From: Methanoculleus sp. SDB
GTDB taxonomy: Archaea > Halobacteriota > Methanomicrobia > Methanomicrobiales > Methanomicrobiaceae
DNA: 53,605 bases
Reading direction: 5' to 3'
NCBI GenBank assembly: GCA_001412355.1
Contig: LKUD01000023.1
Span: forward strand, 1 to 53,605
How positions within the stretch are numbered: the first letter of the stretch is position 1; every line of letters starts with the position of its first letter. A program made the translations under genes and the position numbers. Below are positions 44,005-52,012 of the stretch, in pieces. The notes under the pieces are model-generated. The model saw only the letters and a program-made list of their open reading frames with translations. It was not told the origin of the DNA and made no database searches.

Positions 44005-44808
44005 TCAAAAAGTTGGATTCTCTCTCTGATTTTTTATGTGGCGGTATGCCCGCCACAGCACGTAGAGGGCCGGCACGGTAAAGAGCAGAATCACGAACTC
44101 CGCCGCCCAGATCCCTCCCGTCTGCGCGATTACGACGACCGCGGCGTCGACGCCCGCGTGCCAGAGCACCGCGAGCAGAAGCAGTGACCGCTGCTCCCTG
44201 ACGACGGCGGCGAGCAAGAGTACCGACCAGGCGATATGGAGCGTGATGGTCATCATCCGCTCGAGGAGCCCCGGCAGGATGTCGAGCGGGGTGAGGGCGA
44301 GGAGGGCTGCGACCTGCGCCCGGACGGCCGGGTCGTCGGGGAGGCCGAGATAGGGATCAGGGCTTTGGGAGAGGACGAGGTAGCTTGCCATGCTCGACAG
44401 CACGAGCAGGGCGACGAGGATGCTCTCGATCCCGCCCCATCCGGCCCCGAACATGAGGCCGTTTTCACAGGAGAGGGCGTAGTCCTTCCGGGGGAAAAAG
44501 CGGGTGAAGATGAGATAGCGCCCTACTTCCTCGAAAAGGCCCGCAAGCAGGCCGAGATAGAGCGCTAAAGCGGCGAGAACGAGGTTTTTGTCTGTAAGGA
44601 CACCGTTCAGGAACGCGTACAGCGGCCCCTGCGTCAGCAGCACCAGCGGGGTATGGAGGATCTGCACGGCCACGAAGAAGGCCGCACCGAGGATGAAGAT
44701 ATTCCACGAAACCCCGAAACGGCGCACAAACCAGAGGCCGAGGCCGAGGGGGATGGCAATCTCGAGCAGCACCACGGCGGCAAATGAGGCAGTGACCAGC
44801 ATGTCCAT
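44005..44808 (-). CDS. YhfC-family intramembrane metalloprotease
   Basis: 267 residues from the ATG at 44808; an in-frame ATG at 44889 would add 27 polar residues before helix 1. AGGAAG lies about eleven bases upstream. About eight membrane segments. The YhfC family motifs are visible: EEVGRYLIFTRFF (the EExxR pair), LMFGAGWGGIESILVALLV, and a HAGVDAAVVVI segment whose His completes the CAAX-like (ABI) site. Members are predicted membrane proteases of the CPBP superfamily; substrates are mostly unknown. The gene converges on hepT's downstream region and diverges from the lipoprotein at 44974. Confidence 0.85.
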   Translation of the reverse strand: MDMLVTASFAAVVLLEIAIPLGLGLWFVRRFGVSWNIFILGAAFFVAVQILHTPLVLLTQGPLYAFLNGVLTDKNLVLAALALYLGLLAGLFEEVGRYLIFTRFFPRKDYALSCENGLMFGAGWGGIESILVALLVLSSMASYLVLSQSPDPYLGLPDDPAVRAQVAALLALTPLDILPGLLERMMTITLHIAWSVLLLAAVVREQRSLLLLAVLWHAGVDAAVVVIAQTGGIWAAEFVILLFTVPALYVLWRAYRHIKNQRENPTF

Positions 44809-44973
44809 GACAGATACTTCCTGAACGTTCGGGGATATATGTGCATGCATGCAGTGTGCCGGCATGTGCACGGGGCTTTTTTGGTCCACTCCGGTCCCGG
44901 GGCATCAGGGTGATTCCCGGGACAAATAATTTCGGGCAGGTGAACGAATACCTCCCGTACCGGAGAGGACGAC

Positions 44974-46188
44974 ATGGATCGGCACGCACAATGGATCGGG
45001 ATCGTGGTATTCTGTCTCATACTCGCTGCCGGCTGCCTGGATGAATCCCGTGAAGACCGTACGATGAACGAGACCGAACAAGCGATTGCCATCGCGCTTG
45101 CCGACCCGGGCGTCCGGGAGAACCTCCCCGTACACAGCGACGACTACGAGATCGTGGATGTCGCGCCGGCAACATGGCAGTCGACGGGCCCCGAAGGGAC
45201 CGTCTCCGGGACGTACCCCGTCGTGACATTCAGGCTGTGCAACCGGAGTTCGCTCTACCGGGTGTTTGTCGATGTGGGGAATAATTCGGTTGTCGTGGCA
45301 CACTGGCAGTGGGTCAAGGAACCGTTTCCCTGCATGGCAACGGGCGCACCGGAGGAATATGCCACGCTCGAAGATGCCGCGGAAGATCCCGGATTTGACT
45401 GCCCGCTGGCCGTCCCGTCATATCTTCCCGCGGGCTACGGGTTTTCTGTGGTGCGGATCTACGCCGATCCCTGCCCCCGGCGGGAGGTCGTCTATACCAA
45501 CCGGAGCGCGAGAATGCTGCTCGTCCAGACGTGTGCGGGGGACCCTCCCTATGCCTTCGCAATCTCGATGCCCGAGCCCCGGGCCGTCACCGCGAACGGC
45601 GTCCCGGCCACGCTCGTGAAGGGAATCGGCGAGAACCAGGTCTCCTGGACCAGCGGGAACGCAACCTGCTGGCTTCGCGGGAGTATTGACGAGGAGGAGC
45701 TTCTCGCCGTCGCATCCTCGGTCGGGCCCTTTGCGCCGCCGTCACCGCCAGCCTCCCTCTCCGAACCGGGGGAGGCGGTAACACCCGGCGTCTCCCACTT
45801 CGGGACGCCCCGCATCTTCTGGCCCGACGAGATCCGCGTGAAAGCGGGAACGTCCGGCACTGGCGAAATCGTGACGGAATCGCGCGAGAAGGGCTATGGC
45901 CGGGTGCATCTCCGCGTCCTCTCCCGCGTGACCGGGCGGGCGAGCGCGGCTGCGGCCCTGCCCATGCCGGAGGAGATGGAGATTTCGATTGCTCCGCCGG
46001 ATTTCATGGCATACCCGCACGAGACGTACTATGCGGAGATCACGGTGAACACGACACCCGCCACCCCTCCGGGAGACTACGTGTTCCGGTTTCACCAGAT
46101 ATTCGAGGGGTCGTTCTACGGCGGCGGGTGGTTTGTCGTGAACGTGACGGAAGAGGAGAGCGGCCCGTCTCCCGGCGTTTCTCAATGA
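44974..46188 (+). CDS. Secreted lipoprotein with DUF4367-like domain
   Basis: 404 residues. The signal peptide ends in a lipobox (ILAAGC, Cys near 21), so it is membrane-anchored outside. Residues ~30-120 are a mixed domain with EYATLEDAAEDPGFDCPLAVPSYLPAGY following; the VPSYLPAGYGFSVVRIY block (~145-165) and YTNRSARMLLVQT match DUF4367, a domain found in outer-surface regulators of sigma/anti-sigma type. The C-terminal ~120 residues (RIFWPDEIRVKAGTSGTGEI to PPGDYVFRFHQIFEG) form an Ig-like fold. The protein is acidic and Cys-containing. Ligand and partner unknown. It is divergent from YhfC and convergent with the CGGC pseudogene. Confidence 0.72.
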   Translation: MDRHAQWIGIVVFCLILAAGCLDESREDRTMNETEQAIAIALADPGVRENLPVHSDDYEIVDVAPATWQSTGPEGTVSGTYPVVTFRLCNRSSLYRVFVDVGNNSVVVAHWQWVKEPFPCMATGAPEEYATLEDAAEDPGFDCPLAVPSYLPAGYGFSVVRIYADPCPRREVVYTNRSARMLLVQTCAGDPPYAFAISMPEPRAVTANGVPATLVKGIGENQVSWTSGNATCWLRGSIDEEELLAVASSVGPFAPPSPPASLSEPGEAVTPGVSHFGTPRIFWPDEIRVKAGTSGTGEIVTESREKGYGRVHLRVLSRVTGRASAAAALPMPEEMEISIAPPDFMAYPHETYYAEITVNTTPATPPGDYVFRFHQIFEGSFYGGGWFVVNVTEEESGPSPGVSQ

Positions 46189-46312
46189 GTCTCCGGTCGC
46201 CGGACCGTCCGCATGCGAACGCGACGGATGGCTGGACCGGAACCGGGGTAGAGGACCGCCTGCATACCATCCCCTGCGAACGGGGCACGACGATACGGGA
46301 AACAGACGAATC

Positions 46313-46524
46313 TCACTGGAGCGCCGCCCCCTCACCCTTCGTAAGGAGCATCTGTGCCCGCGGGATGGCTCGCTTCCCCGGGCACCCGCCGCAGGTCACA
46401 AACCCGACGATCTCAACAGGGCCGGTCTCTGCGAATGCGCCTTTTCCCTCTTTTGTGACAATAAATCCATTGTTCCCGGGCAGATGTCCTCGGTCATGAG
46501 GCAGCGGATGATGCCGACTTTCAT
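46313..46524 (-). pseudogene. CGGC-domain protein, frameshifted and C-terminally truncated
   Basis: The minus-strand ATG at 46524 begins MKVGIIRCLMTEDICPGT, the classic start of CGGC-domain proteins, then goes out of frame near 46475. After a one-base frame change the reading continues VTKEGKGAFAETGPVEIVGF and VTCGGCPGKRAIPRAQML, the name-giving motif. The stop comes at 46313, only about 20 residues past it. Intact members run ~110 residues with a second Cys/His block (ASCI...CPH) that is absent here. An overlapping 89-residue reading frame from 46582 is open but its first ~40 residues are out of frame with the family. Either a recent decay or a sequencing error would explain it. Confidence 0.75.
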
Positions 46525-46638
46525 AGGGCATCATTCTTCGTTCGGTATCTGTCGTGATATCGGGGGAAAACGGATAATTCATCGCCGGAAGGGTGGAATT
46601 GAAGTTTTATGCCCATTTTATGACGCCCGGTGCCCTGG

Positions 46639-47487
46639 TTACAACGGCAGCCCGAGCAGGGAAAAGACCCCCATCATCTTCAGGCCCATGTAGACCATGA
46701 CGGCAATAAAGACCAGCTTCAGCTGTCGTGCCGGGAGCCGGTGGGCCGCCCGCACCCCGGCCTGCGCCATGATGATGCTGGTGCCGGCAAGAAGCGCCCA
46801 CTGGAGGAGGTTGACGTACCCCAGCGAGTAGGCGGGCAGCCCGACCGCTCTCCATCCGTTGATGATATAGGCGATGGTCCCCCCGAGAGCGGTGAAGATC
46901 ATGAGGGCGGTCGATGTTCCGACGGCAGCATGCATCCGGAAGTGCATAACAAGCACGAGTATCGGGATGAGAATGACACCGCCTCCGATGCCGATGATCC
47001 CGGAGAGGATCCCGAGCGGGATCCCCCAGAGGAGGAAGATTGCTACGTCGTCGACCGGTTCCTTCTCGATCACCGGGGGTTTTGCTGTGAACATCCTTAC
47101 CGCGCCGAGAAGAATGACGAAGCCGAAGAGGGCCGTGAGGTAGGTGCCCGGAATGAGGGTCGCGATATAGCCGCCGAGGAGTGCGCCGAAAAATCCGGCG
47201 ATTCCCATGGTGACTGCTGCATTCCAGACGACGGCACCCTTTGTATGATGGCCGTACGCACCGGAGATAGCCGTGGGCAATACCACGGCAAGGTTTGTCC
47301 CGAATGCGACGAGAATGGCGGTGCCGGCATCAAGCCCCATCGAGGTCAGGACCCAGAACTGGACCGGGACCATGATGAAACAGCCCCCGACACCAAGCAG
47401 TCCGGAGGCAAACCCGACGACAGTCCCGGTTATGAGCAGCGCGAGGATATACAGAAATTCAATGGCCATAACGAGGAGCACCAGCAT
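46639..47487 (-). CDS. TauE/SafE-family anion permease
   Basis: 282 residues, about eight membrane segments in two repeats. The TauE signatures are clear: GTVVGFASGLLGVGGCFIMVP in the first half and GIPLGILSGIIGIGGGVILIPIL in the second, each followed by AxGTxxA/AVGTSTALMIF. Family members export sulfite, sulfoacetate or other small anions. ATG 47487 was kept; ATG 47469 is a second option. An AT-rich stretch (AAAATAAATTGAAATG) runs up to the start, suggesting a message with a very short leader. Substrate unknown; neighbours do not help. Confidence 0.88.
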   Translation of the reverse strand: MLVLLVMAIEFLYILALLITGTVVGFASGLLGVGGCFIMVPVQFWVLTSMGLDAGTAILVAFGTNLAVVLPTAISGAYGHHTKGAVVWNAAVTMGIAGFFGALLGGYIATLIPGTYLTALFGFVILLGAVRMFTAKPPVIEKEPVDDVAIFLLWGIPLGILSGIIGIGGGVILIPILVLVMHFRMHAAVGTSTALMIFTALGGTIAYIINGWRAVGLPAYSLGYVNLLQWALLAGTSIIMAQAGVRAAHRLPARQLKLVFIAVMVYMGLKMMGVFSLLGLPL

Positions 47488-47615
47488 TTCAATTTATTTT
47501 GAATAATTTTCGGTGCGGCTGCTGATAATACTCCCGTTCGTTACACGTCACCGCCAATACCCGAGCCGCTGCACGATTACCCCTAAATTCGAGGTGTTTC
47601 CTGAGAACACTCATA

Positions 47616-48383
47616 CTACTCGAAGAGGAAGTCACGGGGTTTCGACGTCAGTTCCCGGATTACCCTGCCGAACAGCTCCTCGTGCTCTTTCTGCGCAATA
47701 AAAATGTAGTCCCGCACCGAGAACCGTTTGAACCGCAGGACAAAGACTTTCGCGGACGGATCGATCGCCTGATGCAGCTTCCGGATATCTTCGTCGTACC
47801 GCTCCTGCGGTTTCCGGTTCCGGTGCTGGTAGAGGATCAGCGATGTGCCACGCGCAAAATACTCCCTGCATTCGTCCCGGAAGAAGTATTTTCCTGCCCG
47901 CTTGTGTGACTTTTTGAGGGAATCGGGCTGGATGCCGTTATCGGGATCGAGGAAGATGATGTCCGCATCCGAAAGGTCCGCGAGCGAACCGGCGAACCAT
48001 TCGTTCCGTGCGTTTTCCCTCAGGGAGTGATGCAGGCGGGGGGTGTTCACCGGCTTCGAATAGTACGAGACAGGGCCCCTGATAACCTCATTCTTCTCGA
48101 CTATCGCAAGGGCTCCCTGCTTTGAATCCACAATGTTGTGTAATTCATCGATTTTTTTCAAATCATGATAGACCTCCGGGAAACAGCGCTCGAATTTTTT
48201 CCAATTTTTATTCTCAGGATACAGGTATCCCGTGTATCCTCCGTCCCCGTTCTCCGGTGCGGGTATATCGACATAGTACCAGTTTACCCCGAGGCGGATC
48301 CTGCCCCCGCCGCACTCCAGCACCGTGTTCAGAAGCCCGTATTTCCCGAAGTCCCCGACATCTCCGACATAATGATCCTGCAC
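47616..48383 (-). CDS. Conserved hypothetical protein with DVGDFGKYGLL motif
   Basis: 255 residues. It opens with QDHYVGDVGDFGKYGLLN, a block I recall from a widespread uncharacterised family, followed by LGVNWYYVDI. The segment DADIIFLDPDNGIQPDS resembles motif IV of Rossmann methyltransferases or an Asp-rich nuclease site, and TSLILYQHRNRKPQERY and FVLRFKRFSVRDYIFIAQ continue an alpha/beta fold. No SAM-binding Gly-rich loop is obvious, so enzyme class is open. No membrane segment. The family is often found near defence genes as I recall, and here lies close to Fic and MntA/HepT. The plus-strand gap 47488-47615 has no gene. Confidence 0.7.
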   Translation of the reverse strand: MQDHYVGDVGDFGKYGLLNTVLECGGGRIRLGVNWYYVDIPAPENGDGGYTGYLYPENKNWKKFERCFPEVYHDLKKIDELHNIVDSKQGALAIVEKNEVIRGPVSYYSKPVNTPRLHHSLRENARNEWFAGSLADLSDADIIFLDPDNGIQPDSLKKSHKRAGKYFFRDECREYFARGTSLILYQHRNRKPQERYDEDIRKLHQAIDPSAKVFVLRFKRFSVRDYIFIAQKEHEELFGRVIRELTSKPRDFLFE

Positions 48384-48517
48384 GTGGTCCCCCGCTCCTT
48401 TATGCTGTGATGAAGAACCGATCCGTCGGAATCGGTAAATAATGCACGATAGTGTATTCTCCTTTCGGAACTTGTTTCACTATTTCAGGATAATTCTCCC
48501 GGTCACATCGTGTATCA

Positions 48518-49846
48518 TTATGCCCATGTGTCTTTCAATAGGAAGACCCATCGTTTCCCATCTTTAATTTTTCTGAGTTTTCCGAGTCCTTCCAGCGTAA
48601 GCAGATCGCTCCTCGCCGTCGGCATTGACACCTTGTATTTGCCCGCTATCTCGCTGATCGCGTACGAACGGTCGGGATGGCTGATAAAATCCTTGAGGAT
48701 TTCCGCCTGCCGGAACGAGATTCCGGGAATTTTTCCGGCAAGGCTGATTGCTTCCCGCTGTTCGGCCTGAGTCTCCTCGATATACGTTTTAAGCTCATCC
48801 ATCGCCCGGCTGATAATATTCAGATTGAACTCGACGAAGTAGGTCATGTCGTTCTCGTCTGTCTCGGTATAGAGGTAGGCTCTTGCATATTGTGCCGGTG
48901 AATGGACATAGAGCCGCGAAATGGAAAGATACTCGAAGAGGTCGTAGCCGTTTTTCAGCACGTACCAGTAGAATAACGCCCGTGCCGTCCTTCCGTTGCC
49001 GTCATTAAACGGATGGATATACCCGATGAGGAAGTGAATGATAATTGCTTTGAGTATCGGGTGGATAAATGTCTCATCGTTATTGGCAAACGTACAGAGA
49101 TCATCGAGCATCGCCGGGACTGTCGTGAAGTCAGGCGGCTGATGATAGATTTTTGAATAGTCCGTCTTATCCCGGACAACAATATCATCACATTTCCGGA
49201 AGAAGATTTCATCGTCCCGGCTCTCCAGGGTTCCGCTGGTAATCTCCAGATGAATATCGATGATCAGCTGCAGGGAGAGCGGGAGGTCCTTTATCTCCTT
49301 CAGCTTCTGAATCGTCCGATAGTTGTTCAGGATCATCCGCTCGGATTTATTCCGCGGCGATTTGCCTTCCCGCAGGAACTTTTTTGCAATCGCCCTCGTT
49401 GTCGCTGCGCCTTCCAGCTGGCTTGACGCGATCGCCTCCTCCATGATCGAATTGGCCAGGTACTGCCGTTTGCTCGCTTCGCTCGGCTTTTCTCCTGTCA
49501 GCGCGTCTATCGGCGCAGGCGACTCTTTGTCAATCTGGTGGAGCTTTCGCTGGAATTTTTCCAGCATGACAAATGTGAAAGTCTCGTCACCGATCCCGAT
49601 TTTTTTGAGTTTTTCCCTCCGGAGAACCTTCAGAAGCAGCCAGAACAATTCTGTGTCGTAAGGGATTTTTTTCCGTTTGAGATCATCCCAGTGGGTATAA
49701 TGCAGCTCATTGTACTTCCGTACATACTCCCGGATCGCGGCGGATTTTTCATCTCCGATACTGTATGCCAGAAAAAAACCGGAGAACTTTTCCCCCGCAT
49801 TTTCAAAAATTATATTCGGATCACGGGGTTTTTCAGGTATTTTCAT
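48518..49846 (-). CDS. Fic-domain protein (AMPylator) with C-terminal winged helix
   Basis: 442 residues from the ATG at 49846 (an upstream ATG at 49867 adds seven). The Fic motif HPFNDGNGRTAR (278-289) is intact, so the protein should transfer AMP or another NMP to a Ser, Thr or Tyr. An N-terminal inhibitory-helix motif SxxxEG (Ser141-Glu145-Gly146 in SSQLEGAATT) marks a self-inhibited class II Fic. The C-terminal ~60 residues (SYAISEIAGKYKVSMPTARSD onward) form a winged helix, suggesting DNA binding and possibly autoregulation. CTGTAA/TTACAG boxes lie just upstream. It may be a cellular regulator or a defence-linked toxin. Confidence 0.92.
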   Translation of the reverse strand: MKIPEKPRDPNIIFENAGEKFSGFFLAYSIGDEKSAAIREYVRKYNELHYTHWDDLKRKKIPYDTELFWLLLKVLRREKLKKIGIGDETFTFVMLEKFQRKLHQIDKESPAPIDALTGEKPSEASKRQYLANSIMEEAIASSQLEGAATTRAIAKKFLREGKSPRNKSERMILNNYRTIQKLKEIKDLPLSLQLIIDIHLEITSGTLESRDDEIFFRKCDDIVVRDKTDYSKIYHQPPDFTTVPAMLDDLCTFANNDETFIHPILKAIIIHFLIGYIHPFNDGNGRTARALFYWYVLKNGYDLFEYLSISRLYVHSPAQYARAYLYTETDENDMTYFVEFNLNIISRAMDELKTYIEETQAEQREAISLAGKIPGISFRQAEILKDFISHPDRSYAISEIAGKYKVSMPTARSDLLTLEGLGKLRKIKDGKRWVFLLKDTWA

Positions 49847-49867
49847 AGGTGCACATCCACATGTCAA

Positions 49868-49957
49868 CTGTAAATTTTAGTAATATTTTCAGTTTCTTAC
49901 AGATCATATTATTTGTGAACAGAAAAACGTATCTGTAAATTTTTCAGATAGTTACAG
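49868..49957. promoter_or_regulatory. Paired CTGTAA/TTACAG boxes upstream of fic
   Basis: CTGTAA at 49868-49873 and 49933-49938, and TTACAG at 49897-49902 and 49952-49957, give two inverted pairs with inner gaps of 23 and 13 bases. The first CTGTAA is followed by ATTTT, as is the second, so a longer direct repeat CTGTAAATTTT occurs 65 bp apart. The AT-rich stretch is probably the fic promoter. A winged-helix protein, perhaps Fic itself, may bind. Confidence 0.5.
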
Positions 49958-49959
49958 GT

Positions 49960-50375
49960 GTTGACAGATTGCGCTCGTGCCGAAAATGGCCGGCTCGGCC
50001 CGGATAGCATCCGTAATGACGTATGAATTCCGAATGCGGGCGCAATGATACGTCATGACACCGGATACACGGTCGGTCGGTGGCATTTCCCGGCCTCCGG
50101 GCCGTCAGGGGGATTGACCCGATTGCATGTGTTCGACGGGGAGATGGCCGGAAGATGGAAGAGCACGGGAAATCGGGTAATCTGATGCGCGATTGCCATG
50201 AATCGCCCATTGCTGCAAAGTATCCGGACTTCGACCGGGATGGGGAACGTGACCGCCGCGATCGCTGCGCGAATCGGGGTGGTATCGCGGTAGATTGCGG
50301 GAAACTCCGCATACAATCCCTCCGGCCCTGTCGTCCGGCAATAAATTTATCTCCTGAAATGCGCATGGATTTTTG
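49960..50375. other. 416-base gap without a supported gene, containing a 9-bp inverted repeat
   Basis: ORFs open on both strands here, but none has a recognisable family or consistent start. The notable element is ATGACGTAT (50016-50024) repeated inverted as ATACGTCAT (50048-50056) with a 23-base spacer. The stretch AATAAATTTAT at 50341-50351 could be the TATA box of the small gene at 50376. Confidence 0.5.
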
Positions 50376-50540
50376 ATGTGGGTGACGGTGCGGCGAACGA
50401 ACGGCGACATCGAAGAGATCGATCTGCCGCCGAACCAGTTTTTGGAGATCGGCGACATCTTGAGCGACGGCTCGGTTGTCCTGGACCTTGAATGGCCCGA
50501 TGAGCTCGATGATGATATGGAGGCCCTGGAGCTGTATTAA
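50376..50540 (+). CDS. Small acidic hypothetical protein (54 residues)
   Basis: An ATG at 50376 opens 54 codons ending TAA at 50538-50540. The protein begins WVTVRRTNGDIEEIDLPP and ends DELDDDMEALELY: a beta strand, a helix and a strongly acidic tail. Such short acidic proteins are common and poorly known in methanogens. An AT-rich TATA-like element is 25-35 bases upstream, consistent with a leaderless message. A five-codon ORF (ATG at 50359) ends with its TGA overlapping this ATG and could modulate translation. I do not recognise a family. Confidence 0.5.
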   Translation: MWVTVRRTNGDIEEIDLPPNQFLEIGDILSDGSVVLDLEWPDELDDDMEALELY

Positions 50541-50666
50541 TGAGTGCAATTATTCCGGGCTGCCGTCTTTTGTTGTGATTCCGGGTTCATTCGCATCCTC
50601 CGGTGTAATCAGGCCCGGTAGGATATCTTGATAGTGGCAGGAGAGAATACAGGAGGTCGATTACGT

Positions 50667-51128
50667 ATGGATATCAGTCAAATCCTTTCCGGTTCTTTTC
50701 AAGATCACGAATTCTATCTCCAGAGCATCACACGAAAAGACCGGGTAGTAAAAGACACTCCCGGTTTGAAACACCAGAAAGGGCTTGATATATTGGGAGG
50801 TGCCGTCCTTGATTTTTGCATTTTCACCCGTTTTTTCACCCCTGAAAACTCCGAATCCAAATATTATGAGAAAAAACGGATGAAATACGGCAATATCGAG
50901 ACCCTCCAGAAACTCTCACGGGATTACCTGAGGCTCGATGAAGCCGTGCTCTGGAGCACCAATGAGAAAAATCAAAGGATCTGGGAGAAGAAGGGTTCCG
51001 TAACACTTGCGGAATGTTTCAAAGCCATCATCGGCGGCCTCTATCGTGACGGAGGGATTCCGGCCGTAGAACGATTTCTGGGAAAGATCGATTTTTACCG
51101 GTCTATCGACACGCTCAAGTCCAGGTAG
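50667..51128 (+). CDS. RNase III-fold single-domain protein with degenerate catalytic site
   Basis: 153 residues from the ATG at 50667, with AGGAGG ten bases upstream (50651-50656). It aligns by eye to an RNase III domain: KGLDILGGAVLDFCIFTRFF (usual ERLEFLGDAVLD), GNIETLQKLSRDYLRLDEAV (usual signature helix), and SVTLAECFKAIIGGLYRDGG (usual LADAFEALIGAIYLDGG). Catalytic acids are altered: Glu38 to Lys38, Asp45 to Gly45 and the pair Asp114/Glu117 to Glu116/Lys119; only Asp41 remains acidic at the signature. There is no double-stranded RNA-binding domain. It should keep the dimer fold but not cleave RNA. An RNA- or protein-binding role is inferred. Bacterial Mini-III is the closest active comparison. 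Confidence 0.72.
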   Translation: MDISQILSGSFQDHEFYLQSITRKDRVVKDTPGLKHQKGLDILGGAVLDFCIFTRFFTPENSESKYYEKKRMKYGNIETLQKLSRDYLRLDEAVLWSTNEKNQRIWEKKGSVTLAECFKAIIGGLYRDGGIPAVERFLGKIDFYRSIDTLKSR

Positions 51129-51204
51129 GCCTGCCTGAATGTCGGTCCATATGCACTACCTTCACCTCCCCATCGCCAGCCCCCGCCGTCAAGCGCACCG
51201 ATTC

Positions 51205-51241
51205 TCGGGCTGGACCCGGCCCGAAAGCCACCTCATGTGGC
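51205..51241. terminator. Tandem hairpins after the RNase III-like gene
   Basis: TCGGGC (51205-51210) pairs with GCCCGA (51219-51224), and GCCAC (51227-51231) pairs with GTGGC (51237-51241), two adjacent stem-loops 77-113 bases after the stop codon. They could end the transcript or form part of a small RNA; no T-tract follows. The remainder of 51129-51331 shows no gene and grades into AT-rich DNA. Confidence 0.35.
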
Positions 51242-51331
51242 CGGGATACATATCAAGAAACGATCCGAACCATCGGAAGAATAGCTTTGTAGATTTTTCA
51301 TGATTCAAGAAGTTAACTTTGGTGCAGGTGA

Positions 51332-52000
51332 CTAATCTGGTTCATCTCTAAAAAATATGCAGATTTCATTGAGAGGACATATCTCGCAATGTGGATATTT
51401 TCCGGCAATGCATACTAGAGCTGCGAGATCAATCATTGTAAACGAAAATAGCCGTGGATTTTCAAAATTAACCAGATCTCTCATTATATCATGGAATTTT
51501 TTACTGCGTCTTGAAGAATCGGTCACAGGTATTCCAAATACACGACCGATCACCCTGACAGTATTTGTATCAACCATAGGTTCAGGTTTATTAAAAGCAA
51601 GACACAGGATCGCCGAAGCAATATAATGTCCTATACCCGGTAATTCCGCGATTTTCTCTTTTTTCAGAGGAATTTTTCCTTCATAGTCTCTGACAATGTT
51701 CTGGGCAAGTTCATGAAGTAGATCTGCTCTCCAAGTAAGTCCTAAGGATTTCAATTCATTAATCAAATTTTCCCTTTTTTCTGAAGCAATGGACTGAATA
51801 TCAGGAAATTTGCGTATAAATGAAGTATATAACCTCTCAACCTGATCGGCCTTTGTTCTGTGGAGCATGATTTCTGCAATCAGAATTTCATATAGATCTC
51901 GTGTATTTCGCCATGGAAAATCTCTGAGATTCCCAGAACTCCAAATAATCAATTGTTTTCGAATTTTATTGATTTTAATTTGATAATCGCTGTTATGCAT
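51332..52000 (-). CDS. Mig/MutY-type HhH-GPD DNA mismatch glycosylase
   Basis: 222 residues of the EndoIII/MutY superfamily. HhH motif LPGIGHYIASAI (120-131) with Tyr126 where EndoIII has Lys, and catalytic Asp144 in PMVDTNTVRVIGRVFG. Tyr126 and Asp144 are the positions I recall for Mig.Mth, the T/G-mismatch glycosylase of Methanothermobacter, of similar length. The N-terminal RDFPWRNTRDLYEILIAEIMLHRT is MutY/Mig-like. FeS cysteines are 197, 205, 208 and 214, giving C-x7-C-x2-C-x5-C; the usual first spacing is six. It starts 12 bases after the methyltransferase stop, so it is expected to repair deaminated 5-methylcytosine. Confidence 0.88.
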   Translation of the reverse strand: MHNSDYQIKINKIRKQLIIWSSGNLRDFPWRNTRDLYEILIAEIMLHRTKADQVERLYTSFIRKFPDIQSIASEKRENLINELKSLGLTWRADLLHELAQNIVRDYEGKIPLKKEKIAELPGIGHYIASAILCLAFNKPEPMVDTNTVRVIGRVFGIPVTDSSRRSKKFHDIMRDLVNFENPRLFSFTMIDLAALVCIAGKYPHCEICPLNEICIFFRDEPD

Positions 52001-52012
52001 GGATATATTGAC

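Noticed and set aside
43886-44029. A 47-codon plus-strand frame starting at GTG and containing LFDRKGRKYP, after hepT
   Set aside because: The reading looks protein-like, but it has no convincing start or family and overlaps the end of the YhfC gene. It could be a decayed fragment.
49944-50549. A 201-codon minus-strand ORF over the fic-upstream gap
   Set aside because: It is opposite the small gene at 50376, has no ribosome site and no recognisable family; the gap has regulatory repeats instead.
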